Part shown: positions 13,801 through 24,200 of the stretch, piece after piece
How positions within the stretch are numbered: position 1 is the stretch's first letter
Layout of the letters: every line of letters starts with the position of its first letter
DNA from: Rhodamnia argentea
Lineage: Eukaryota; Streptophyta; Magnoliopsida; Myrtales; Myrtaceae
Assembly (NCBI RefSeq): GCF_020921035.1
Contig: NC_063156.1
Coordinates: 4,960,001 to 5,024,000 of the forward strand
DNA length: 64,000 nucleotides
Direction of reading: 5' to 3'
The notes under the pieces: model-generated
Told to the model about the DNA's origin: nothing
What the model saw: the letters and a program-made list of their open reading frames with translations, nothing else
Databases searched by the model: none
Made by a program: the position numbers and the translations under genes

Positions 13801-14829
13801 ACATTTTTGTAAATTCTGGAGTCATTGAAAGATGGAACTGTTTGCAATCTCCGAAGTTTGGAGCATATAGAAACTAGTGGGTAATTTTTTTATGTGACAA
13901 GTAGGTCTCATGTGTGCTGTTACTCATTTTTCTTGTTTGCATGCATTTGTTTGTAAAATTTGTGATTGTGGCATATTGACATGAAACAGGTAGACTGAAG
14001 TATTCACAGGGGAAAACATATCCTCAAGTGAATGATGACAAAGTTGAAGAAGGGTATGGACAAAAGAGTGGCTCTAAGCAAGTTGATGAAGGCAAGAGTA
14101 AGAGAGAGAAAACTGTATCTTCTAGCATTTCTTCAGCAGATAAGGTTCCCTTTTGTTCTTAATTCATCAGATGATTTGTACTTGAGATGATACTACTGTC
14201 TTTGTGTTGGCTATTAGAAATTTGCGACTGTGTGCTCGACATATATTTCTTTTTCTTTCCCTTGAAGGTTCCACCCAAAGGACCGGTGACTGGGATGACG
14301 TTACCACCAACTGGAATGGCTGCTCATGCTATTGACGAACTTGCTGATATTGAAGAAGAGAACACTGAATTGGCTGAGCTTGCTTTAGCAGGAAATGAGG
14401 TGGCTGAAATGAAAGGCTTGCCTTTATCAATAGCGCCCTTGCCCAGTGTTCACAAGAATTCTTATTCTCAGGTATGTTTCCATCTCTTTTCAGCATTACA
14501 GCGAAGAGGAAGAGAGGATAGAGCTGTTTCTCGGGATTTTTTTGAATGAGTTAGTTACCCTAGTTTAGTCTTGCAAATGGTTACAATCGCTCTCTGGTTC
14601 CTTTTGTCTTGCGGAACTGTAAGTTCTCAACTGACGACCACAGCACAGCGTCAATTTTCTTCTTCTTCTTCTTCTTTTTTTTTTTTTTTTTTTTTTTGTG
14701 GGGAGGGGAAGGAATTCTGCTTGTAATTGCTTCTTATATGAGTTTTTTCTCTTGCAGTATAAGCATAGTGGTGAGAATGTGGACTTGAAGGGGCTGGTAG
14801 AGGAGACAGTGAACGTGGATAATGTGTAG
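7844..14829 (+). CDS. CCCH zinc-finger, coiled-coil protein (401 aa)
   Basis: The eleven coding exons are 7844-7970, 9779-9889, 10108-10141, 12487-12625, 12731-12787, 12932-13029, 13154-13225, 13356-13492, 13990-14144, 14268-14471 and 14758-14829; all phases fit and the sum is 402 codons with stop. Residues 12-29 form one zinc finger (C-x7-C-x4-C-x3-H) in the context FKTKLCVLYQRGHCN. Next comes an Arg/Ser/Tyr stretch with two RRYSP repeats, a basic DRKRRKKQH motif (about 91-100), then a coiled coil over about residues 138-230. The C-terminus has an acidic helix (IDELADIEEENTELAEL) and ends NVDNV. I recognise the fold as a conserved plant single-CCCH protein, probably RNA-binding and nuclear, without a firm gene name. 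Intron 7 has a GC donor (AAAAG/GCAAAA). Intron 3 (10142-12486) carries a PPR pseudogene on the other strand. The last exon is duplicated near 40.9 kb. Confidence 0.92.
10324..10379 (+). repeat. 28-bp direct repeat, two copies, in intron 3 of the CCCH gene
   Basis: Two adjacent 28-bp units (10324-10351 and 10352-10379) differ by one base. They look like a recent slippage or footprint duplication and have no evident function. Confidence 0.85.
11290..12000 (-). pseudogene. PPR protein of the DYW class, C-terminal relic in a host intron
   Basis: The minus strand of CCCH intron 3 encodes broken pieces of a pentatricopeptide-repeat protein. Recognisable fragments are NPAAYIWLSNMYASARLWED with the following KKMKLKSLAKEA (about 11770-11655), FYVGDTSHPKAQEIYDGLDQ (about 11620-11550) and the DYW-domain lead DVEEAQKEQYLLQRSEKIA (about 11500-11440), in the order expected for the end of an E/DYW PPR protein. 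In-frame stops and frame changes separate them, and the CxDCH zinc motif of the DYW domain is no longer readable. PPR-DYW proteins edit organellar RNA; this copy cannot. How it entered the intron is unclear, and I see no convincing transposon ends around it. Confidence 0.8.
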
Positions 14830-15300
14830 GATCATCCGAGACCTTAGTACGATTTATTATCTTTGTGAGATTCTGCGAGCCTTACATTTTTGGGAGACCT
14901 GGAAGCGAAGCTTGTGTACAGCATCTAGTTAATTGGGTGTACTCACATACATCTTCTTACTATTATCGGTGGCATTAGTTTGGAAGATGGAAACATGATG
15001 AACGGAAGTCCTCTTTTGATTAAAGTCCTTTTAATAACTTCTTTTACTTGCCAAATCGTGTAAGGCTACCTTTTAGCGGTGTGTTTACATAGGGTGAGAT
15101 ATCGCTGAAATTTCTTGATGTGTTGCAGTATTCTTAGAACTGAGTGTAATAGCCATCTTGGCATTTCGACCCTTGATCCATGAACTTGTCATTTTCCAAA
15201 CTAAGCTTGCTTATTATGTTGCAAAACAAGTTAGGAAGTGAAGTGACTTGTCACATGCTTTCTTCATGACTAGCTCATATGATTGCCAAAAAATATTTTA
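14500..15300 (+). repeat. Source of a segmental duplication: CCCH gene 3' end and downstream flank
   Basis: The last intron, last exon, 3' UTR and several hundred bases downstream of the CCCH gene recur as a diverged copy at about 40650-41130. Shared landmarks are the exon ending NVDNV, a run near 14980-15010 carrying GGAAGATGGAAACATGATGA, and a block near 15270-15310. The copy lies the same way round and is likewise followed by TNL 3'-end sequence, so the two blocks are a duplicated locus rather than independent insertions. Confidence 0.8.
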
Positions 15301-15835
15301 AGATTAGGAACTTCCTTCGGATTACAGAGTAAGATGCTTGTGCCTTACCTTCTTTAAAGCAATGCACATGCACCCAATGTGGGCGCTGGTGTATATGCTG
15401 CATAATAGAGAATTGTGTGGAAAGTGGCAGGTTGCGCTGCGAAAATTGGTTTCTTTCGAATTTCCCGGTGTCTTCGAAGATGCTGCGCCGAGGACTGTTG
15501 GGCGGGCAACTGGAGCATGATGTTTTGCAGGTTTGGGCTGGACATTGAGACATTATGTTTTACTGTTACGTTAGGGCTTGGAATAGGTATACGGTGTTTT
15601 GTCCCAAACAATGGGAAAAAGCAAAGAGCAGAGAGAGATGAGATGAGAACGATCTGGACTTCTAAGATACACAGGTGTACCGTACTCTCAACTATTTCTA
15701 CGGTTCTCTTACATTTTGGTATGAAGATTCGTCGTAATATCATAAATCCGTTAATTAACTATTTTGTTGCGAAGATAGTAAATTCGTTGGTTAACGATTA
15801 CATGATACACGTATTATATCATGGAAGGGTCCGAT
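15301..15835. other. Spacer, nothing recognised
   Basis: This is unique-looking sequence between the CCCH gene flank and the TNL 3' relic. Open stretches exist on both strands but have no plant protein features I recognise. It has no counterpart that I can see in the 41-42 kb copy of the locus. Confidence 0.4.
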
Positions 15836-15839
15836 AGGA

Positions 15840-16720
15840 TAGTAGCCAAAATAGAGAGGAAACTAAGTGCTCGTGTGCGAGATAAATGAGCGAAGAGAAG
15901 AAAGTGAGGCCAGTCGCGTTCGTCAAAAGTTTGGATAGCATTTCCGAATCTTCATTTCCATGAAATTCTGCGTTGTGGAGATGTGTGCTATGTGTTAACC
16001 GGTGGCAAACGTTTGAAATGAGCTGGTTGCTGTCATCGAAGATAGTTATCCTGATGATACTTTGTGTAACCCTCTAGTGGAAGCTTTTGGGTTTGGCGAT
16101 CCCGCTCGTGGGTTTTTCCCAGCTGGGGTTCTCCCGTTAAATTTCTATATGCCAGAGTATGCATTTTCGCTTCAGTATTACCCGGCGGCAGTACTCATTG
16201 CGCTCATTTGTTCACACAGTCCCTCGCGAAAGACCGTCTATTATCAGTTAGCCTCCCGGTTCACTCTTTGAAGCAATCTCGGCTATAAGATAGTTAAAGA
16301 AGATAGCCAACAGGAGTAAGGTCTATCACCCGGGTTCGGGCAGGAGACTACTATTCTCTGGTCGGTAAGGAATCAGGGAAAACCCAGGGACAAGAAGAAA
16401 GGATTGGCTTACTTGGGATGATGACCCCTCCTATGATCATACTGTAGCAGCAAGCATGGAAGTACCTCGCATACATCAGCAAACGCTTATGTAAGTAGTT
16501 ATCCTAACATAACCAAGATAGATTGCGCTTCCTCTTCGCAATCTACCCCTGCCTTTTTTTCTTCTCCCTCAGTCGGCGAAGCATGCAGTTCTTGAGGCTT
16601 CTTCTGGATGTGGAAACCCCGGCCTTGAGTGAAGTCACTCATTCTAATGGAGTCCTGAAGTTCTTTGTCTCTATTGAGAAATTTAACCTATCAGAATGGG
16701 GTCCCAATCTATGAAACCGA
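15840..16720 (-). pseudogene. 3'-end relic of a TNL gene with its downstream flank
   Basis: This segment is a degenerate paralogue of 42343-43480, which holds the 3' end and downstream flank of TNL gene A. On the minus strand at about 16640-16540 it reads a KNCMLRRLRE-like stretch matching FRNCTSRRLRK of gene A. The stretch around CATACATCAGCAAACGCTTA at about 16465-16490 is nearly identical to 43306-43325. No LRR, NB-ARC or TIR sequence remains above it before pseudogene C, so only the C-terminal tail of one family member survives here. Confidence 0.7.
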
Positions 16721-17765
16721 CAACTGAACCGGTTTCTTTAGGAACTAGCCTTGAACCAAACCGGCCAGTTCCAAGGCCGATCCGGAAATTGGGCCCCTCT
16801 CTCTCTCTTTTTTTTTTTTTTTTCCTGTATCGTTGCTTTTACGAATCAAGAATACTTAATGCACTTGTAAAATAAAACCTTTGCATAAAACAAATAAACG
16901 TAAGACTAACTAAAATACTGCAACATATGTAGTGTCGAGTGTCTGAGTTATCACATGACAAGAAATCAAATAAGAGAACTTTTGTGAACGACAGAACAAT
17001 AACATTAACATAAGTCTTGGGCTTTTGAACACAACAAACTAAGTAACAGCCTACGCAAAAGTTTCAATAAGCATATCCAAAAAGTAAGATAAGTAAAAAA
17101 AAAAATATACACAAAACATGTAACGTGAATCATAGAACTCTATTCCTCGTTCACCCACAAAAGATTGCTCCAAGTTCTCACCACCTGACAAAAAAAAAAA
17201 AAGAACAAATACAGCTAATCACTTAACAATATTTTCAAATTAAAATTACTATACATTGAACTCAAATGATTAGTAGAAAACCCCACCATTATAAATTCAT
17301 TCCATTTCAACTTTTAATCTCTATTTATCGATGGTAATCTCCTCGGAAAGACAATCCATATCTAACAACAAGAAAAGATTGATTAGGCTTTCATTCACTT
17401 ATTAAAGATACACAAGAAGGAATTACAAGATAAAAAAGAAACATCGGACTTACCAAACTCAATTTGTTTCCGCATTCTCGATGATAATAATCTCCTCGGT
17501 ATTCACTTCCTAGAAATACATATCTAACAACAAGAAAAGATTGATTAAGTATGCACTTACTAGAAATACAAAAGAAGGAATTATTAGATATATAGAAATA
17601 CACATGACTTACCAAACTGAATTTTTTTTTCTTCCTCGTCCATGCTCTGTTCAATATTAATTGGCACAGGATCGGCTCCCGAACAATCTTTGAGTGCAAA
17701 TCAAAGATTGCACCATTGTAAGTGCCCAAAAACCTCGGAAGTCATCACCACACCACCTGATTTGA
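16721..17765. repeat. Spacer with an imperfect tandem duplication at 17341-17625
   Basis: The segment is AT-rich and contains poly-T and poly-A runs. Between about 17341 and 17625 a block of roughly 170 bp is repeated imperfectly; both copies contain TATCTAACAACAAGAAAAG followed by GATTGATTA, an AGAAGGAATTA stretch and GACTTACCAAACT. No gene was recognised. Some of it may be decayed TNL 3' exon or UTR sequence. Confidence 0.55.
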
Positions 17766-17769
17766 TTAG

Positions 17770-20125
17770 AGCCGCCTCCTAACCAGCGGGAGATAAGGTC
17801 CCGTTCGCGGTCCCGTTTGCGGTGCTGCTTGCAGATTGAGTTGGCCCTGAAGCTCCGTGGGTCCAGTCTTCTGTTTCGTTCGCGGTCCCATTCGCGGTCC
17901 GTTTGCAGTGCTGCTTCCAGTCTTCAGACTCGTACAACTCAACAAACACAAGTTCATGAGATCCTGGAGCCCCTTTGTTCTGTCCGGACATTCAACTAAT
18001 CTTGCATCCTGCCTCAGTAGGCTGGACAAAACTTTCTAGTCTGCCCATCGAGTCTGGCAAATAGCAACCACTATCGCCCTGGATAAGCAAATCCCTCGTC
18101 AGTTGCCTTCTTATCCCAAAGCTGTTCATCCGTAACCTCAGACGTCCGCAGCTCCTAATCAAAGGAGGCAGGACCGCAATGGTCGTCCCAGATAGATCCA
18201 ACTCAACCAACGAACTTAACTCCCCCACAGTATCCGGCAGCGAATTTAGACTAGTACAATTCACCAAACACAAGTGCTCAAGACCCACCAGCCCTTTGAT
18301 TGTTACCGGGAGCCCAACTAGTCCTGTATCTTCCATTACTAGCCTTGACAAACCTCTTAGATTGCCGATCGAGTCTGGCAAATACCGAATGCTAAAACCC
18401 TGGATCAAGATGAGCTCTTTCAAGGCAGTTAGATGACCAATTTCCTCGGGCAACTCTTTAAGAGATGGACACCATTTGATTTTCAAGTAAATCAACTGCT
18501 GTAGTTCACCAATTGAGTGATCAATTTCAGCCAACTGCGGGAAATCTTTCAGAACCAATCTCTCCAAACTCCTAAATTCAGAGAAGCACGGAGTTTTGAT
18601 TAAGGATTTAGACCCCACGATTTTCAAAACTTTCAGTTTACTTGCTACCTGCAAAACAGAAACCAACTTAATAATCTCAAGATTCTGTATGCATTGCAGA
18701 ATATGTGCATGTCATCATATACTAAGACAATCAGTAGAAAGAGTAAATGAATCTGGTGAAATTGTACCATGATTTCAGCCCATCGGCGCCATTCTTCTGT
18801 GGTGATATTGCCTGAAAGCTTGAGAACAACGAGGTGATTCAGCACAAAGTTGTCCGCTTGAAGTCGCGAAGGACAATTTCGCCACCAAAGCCATCTTAGC
18901 TCCGGCAAAATATCCTCGCAGTCGTCAGTAAAGTTCCCTCCATCCAGTTTGAGATACCTTGCGTTCGTGAAATTCGCAAAATCTTTCCGTATGAAATTTT
19001 GTCTCGATTTAGTTGGCGTGAGTGCTGCCACATTTGTTGCTCCCTGATGGAAAATATAATATAAACGTACTCGTTATAGTGCTATCGAGACGCAACAGTT
19101 ACATAAACCTAAAGACACTTTTTGTTCGTTTGAATGTGAGAATTATCTAGATAGAAGAAGATAGATTTTGCTACTTTATATTTTAAGATAAAGAACCTCT
19201 GTCATATACCAATTTCAGAGAACTTGTAAAGTTAAAAGATAGATTGGATAGGTGTGATCATGTAATGGATAAGTTCAATAGGTCTTCTAAACCTTTTGTT
19301 TTTATCTTATTTAAATAATTTTGGAAATGCGTGCACTAATTATTTGTGGAAAAAAGAAGAAGAGATAATTAGCAAATTTCTTTAACGAAAAAAAAAAATT
19401 GATTCACAAGTTTTTCTATTACGGGCTTCTTAGCTTGTAATAAATAAAGAAGGCAATATGCAAGAGACCCGTACTAGTGTAGAAAAGAATAAAATGGGGT
19501 TGTTTGTACTTACCTTTTTTTCGCTTGGGACGGACATCTCGAGAAACCACAATCTGCTTCAATCTCCCCAGTTTTTGATATTCTTTAGACGAACGATCTC
19601 TCTCCCAAGATCTCTTAACTGATCATGCATTGATATCCTATCATGATCAATCTTGATCAAGGACTTTCGGATAAGGACGTCAATTTCGACTTCCGGGTAA
19701 AAGTCACAAGCTTCCCACATATACATTGCATTAGTTTTTTTGTTGTTAACAAAGAAACATGCAATGCCCAGAAAAATTTGTTGCCCCTCACGTCCAAGTG
19801 CGTCATAACTAATCTTTAACCTCTCTTGGACCTCTTTGTGAGGCACTTCCTTCAACTTGGTCAGTGTGGTTTTCCACTTTGCTTTACTTATGGTACGAAG
19901 ATGTGAACCTACCACCTCTAGAGCCAGTGGAAGTCCTCCGGTGCGTTCAACAACCTGTCTTGAAAGATCATAAAGACCACAAGGAGCCGAATCTGTGTTG
20001 AAAGCACGCTTGTTGAAAAGTGGCAAAGCATGATCAAAATGCATTTCCTTCATTTCGTGCAGAAACTTTTGCCCAGACTGTGTTAAGACATTTTCTTCTG
20101 ATCCATCCATATTTGGTCATAGGAA
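17770..20125 (-). pseudogene. TNL pseudogene C (5'-truncated NB-ARC, linker exon, LRR)
   Basis: Remaining exons match gene B. They are the 3' half of the NB-ARC exon (20125-19514), the linker exon (19043-18768) and the LRR exon (from 18648 down to about 17992, then out of frame to about 17900). Seen features are TGGLPLALEVVGSHLR, the MHD motif as MHDQLRDLGREIV, and LRR units such as [21 protein letters not shown]. The TIR exon and P-loop half are gone: similarity to gene B stops abruptly at about 20125. An Arg CGA codon after NWGD is TGA, an in-frame stop. A frameshift follows GCKIS, after which the LRR text resumes in another frame as LVECPDRTKGLQD. At its end a GC-rich run (about 17900-17790) repeats GP/GT-type motifs. 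Non-functional as an NLR. Confidence 0.9.
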
Positions 20126-21263
20126 ATTAGTCAGATGAACACAATTGAAAAAAAATATGAAAATGATTACGACTAAATTATCGAAATTGAAAGGTTTAAA
20201 ACTGAATTGACACAATTATACTAGATTTATGGCTTTTTTGGTACTTTTCCTCCCTCTACACACACCTATACGACATCATTTCTGATTTAATTACTAAAAC
20301 AACGAGAAACATATGATATCTTCACCATCTTGCCCAATTGATTCTTAAATCTAACTATAGGTGTTTCCGAGAGAAAAGTGAATAATTGTTTATAGGCATT
20401 TTGTTTTTGACATAAGACTAGGTAGTCCAAATCCACTAGCCCGCTTCGATCGAAAAGTAGCGTGTATCAACACTCTAGGGTCAAATATGGAGGATATGGA
20501 AGTAAGGAAATAATGTAAAAAGTGTTAAATTTATTGCAGTTTTGTCAATTTAATCTTTAATTTTTTTTGTCGATTGGATTCTAAACCTTTCGTATTTGTA
20601 CCAATTCAATCTATCCGACTAATTTTGACTTAAAATTGACATCATAGATGTCGATCGTCCTACGTGGTACGGCCGACAACGACGTGAACAATTTTTAATA
20701 ATATTTTAATTATTTTCGAATCATTTATTTATTTATTTATTCTTTTTTTCTCTCTCTCTTTCTTTTCTTCCCTTCCTTCTTCCTCCAACCTGTCGTCGAG
20801 TCAAAGGCGAGGGCCGGCAAAGTCGACCTCACCAGCCTCTAGCATAGCTCGCCCCTACTAGCCACTGGCAAGGACAAGCCTTATCAGCCCCTGCCTAGGC
20901 TCAACATCGTGGCGAGGTCGACATCATTGGCTAGAGGCAGAAGGAAGGGAAGAAAAGAATAGGAAAGAGAAGGAAAAGAAAAAAAAAGTAATTCGAAAAA
21001 AATATTAAAATATTATTAAAAAGAGTCCACAGCCCCGGCTGTGCTAGCTAAATTGGATTTGATTCTGCATGAAGTTAACTAATCCCATCTCAATGTCCGT
21101 GTACTCAATGAGGAAGAAGATCTATTCATAAAACTTTCAACAAGACAACAACAAGACAGCTTAATAAATGATGTAGCAAAAGATCTAAGTACATATGCAC
21201 AGAAACCGAGCAATGCTCATCTATATCATGTTTATCTCTTCTTGAGCAGTCGGAAGTCTGGAT
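20126..21263. repeat. Non-autonomous repeat remnants between pseudogene C and gene B
   Basis: At about 20165-20245 lies the end of a family of dispersed elements, recognisable by the GGTTTAAAACTGAATTGACA core; related ends occur near 38.5, 41.2 and 51.1 kb. A second element of about 550 bp lies at about 20500-21040. It contains an internal imperfect inverted repeat (TTTTTAATAATATTTTAATTA near 20690, complementary to a run near 21000) around a GC-rich core. The truncation point of pseudogene C coincides with this repeat zone. No gene seen. Confidence 0.55.
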
Positions 21264-24200
21264 TTATCGACAGGAAGCTCCGATCGATTGGAGCACTGTC
21301 CACACGTCTGACCGGAGATCCAGCCTATTCATTCTGCTCATCTCGCAGCACCGCAAAGCCAAACGAGTCAACTCCTCAGCCAGCTTATAGGGCCACTCTC
21401 CAGCCAATGGATCCAACATGGCCTCCGAAGTCCCTGCACTGATTGCCCTTTGCACTACGTTGGCTATTCCTAAGGCGGGCCTCCTCGTCAATAACTCAAG
21501 CAGTATAATCCCGAAAGAGTAAACGTCAGACTTTGTGGTGAGCTCTCGCGTGACAAGGAACTCAGGGTCCATGTACCCAAACGACCCTACGGTGGTGCTG
21601 TTGGTCGACCGCTTGCCGCGGGACAGCAGCCGGCAGATGCCAAAATCACTGAGCTTGCTCGCGGGGTGCGCATCCAGTAGGATGTTCCCCGGTTTGACGT
21701 CCCTGTGGACGATGCTGTGAGGCGTGCAAGAGTGGAGGAAGGCTAGGACGGAGCAGAACTCCATGGCGGTGCGCATTTGGACTTGCCAAGGCGACTGCTT
21801 CACCCTGTTGCTGCTGCGGAGCCAGTCTCCGAGGCTTCCGTTTGGAATATGTTCGTAAACAAGAGTGCAGGGATCGGGACAAGCACCGATGGGCGTGATG
21901 AGATTAGGATGCCTTACCTTGCTTAACGTATCCACCTGTGACAAATTAATCAAGAGTTCGTTGATCAGCAATGATAATCTCGATCACAGTGAGTAATGTA
22001 CTCTTACAGTGAATTCGTGATGCCATAATGATATTATTATGAGAAACAAATTCATTTCCAGATGAACCAAAGTCCTCATATTATTTGTATTATTCTTAAT
22101 TATGGTTTAGAGAAAACATGAAAAGAAGTAGAGGATACTCAAGAATTCTTACCTCCTGTCTAAATTCTTGTGAACCTTGCATGCTAGGAAATTTCATGAT
22201 CTTTATGGCCACCGGTGTATGTCGAAGGAAACCTCTATACACGCTCCCATAACTGCCTTCTCTGATCTTCAAGGACGGATCGAAGTTCTGCGCAGCATCC
22301 CAGATTTCGGTCATGGAGAACTCGGACAAGTACTCAATGCGGGAGGAATCTCCTTTTCTTCTGCTCACCTCCTTGGCCTTCTGGAGCGCGTTCTCGAAGT
22401 CGATCTGCAGCAGCTCTCGCTCTTGTCTCAAAGTCCGTGACATTTCATTGGCCTCAATAATTTTCAGCTCCAACTCCTTTCTGCTCTGGGCTTGGGCAAC
22501 GCGAAGTTTTTCCATCACTGTATCTAGCTGATCCTTCGCCTTCTCAAGTTCTTCCTCCAATTTTTTCTGCCACAGGTCAACAAAACATCTTTTATCTTCG
22601 TGTAAATTGAGTCATACATGCGAATTTCTATTAAACAGGAGAAGCAAAGGTAGAAACATGGCCTCCCCTTGTCTTATTTTGTGCATACCAGAGTGTTAAA
22701 AAGTAATGAGCCGATATGATCGTCTGACTGAATCGAGTGCGGATGATGGGCAGGACTCCTTGAAAACTGTCCGATTTCTTGGAAAGTTACTTGTCTCTTC
22801 ACCATGCTCGCCGCACTGGGCTGCACTGAAGGAGTGCTATCTGGGGAAGGCGAAGCAATTGGCATCGCCGCACGTCTGTCGGCTGAAGAGAAAGCTCTTT
22901 TCAGAATGTCTTGAAATGGATTGCTCAACTTCGCCGTACCACTTCTCTGTAGTGTGGCGGATTCAGATTGGGAGAGGATTGAGTTTCCGGCTCCGAGGGT
23001 AGAAGTTGTCAGCGGTGGCAGATCCCTGTTTTCAAAAGGAATCAAAACAACTTTCATGGTGAAGCCAAAAGTGACGCATCACTTTATAAATGAATTGTAC
23101 GTACTAAGACTTCAAGAGCAGCAGCATAACATGCTGTTAATCTAACAATGGATTAAAAACAGTTACATAATTATTTCTCGATTTAACTTATTGTGCTATG
23201 AGCCGATCACCAGCACCGTCACGTGGGTGATCGATAGGTTCGAAGGAGACAAATTCAAAAGTTAAAAGGTTGGAGGATGACCTTGGGCGAATGAGGTGCC
23301 TGTCGTAGATAAACCAAATTGGATAAGAGACGTGAGCTTTATCGCGAACGAAGACGGCTTTTCTGGACTTGATTTCTATTTTCCTGCCAATTCGAAACCA
23401 AGGAAGACAGTGAATTGATTTGGTGTAGATACAGATGATACCAAACACAAACTTGTAGATACATACAAGATTTTAGATTCTTGGAACGATATATCGCCAG
23501 ATTTTCTTCATTTGTTTAGAAAAACAAGACCTATTTCTGATACATGACGTATAATGATGGACTGGGGGCGAACTAGGACATCGAGTTCAACAAGCGCTAC
23601 CATGTTTTCCTCAAAGATCAGACATGTTCAACACATACTTTAAGGATTAATAAAGATATAAGTGTCGGGTTTAATGGCGCAAATGAGGATCCAAACAAAC
23701 GTGTCCTTTTTATTTTATGAAGAGGACAGGTTTAGACGAATAAGTCATCGACCATGCGGGCTTGTCTTCTTGTTCTTATACGTACCTGAAGTAGCGGTTG
23801 GTTGCTGCAGCAACCATCGCGACCTTTCTGGTAATATGCAAACACCTGACTTCTCGATTCTCGGAAAGATATGTCGTCTGTTCTTGTACGTACTTGAAAT
23901 AGCGTCTGGCTGCTGTTGCATCAATTACAAGCTTTCTGATCCCATGCAAACGTATGGGCTCCCCAATTCCCGTATGGATGATGTTCGATTCTACGTACTC
24001 TTTTTCTACCGGTGCCTATCAACCGATAAACAAATTAATTTGCTTCACTATAATCGTCTCTAAATGAAGTACATATATAATCATGTAAACTTTTGCCACG
24101 CTAGAACTGCATATTTATATATGTGCCATTCACTAGCACTTTGTTAAGAAGTCATTGACCAGGATGTTTGATCATCTAAATGAAGAATAAGAAGAAGAAG

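Noticed and set aside
14650-14700. CTT and poly-T run in the last CCCH intron as a regulatory element
   Set aside because: Ordinary low-complexity pyrimidine tract near a 3' splice site.
21264-23383. USP-kinase as an independent gene with its own start codon
   Set aside because: The USP N-terminus lies inside exon 4 of the TNL (about 24600) with no Met or leader at the usual place, and the phase joins the TNL exon. A separate transcript stays possible but is not the simplest reading.
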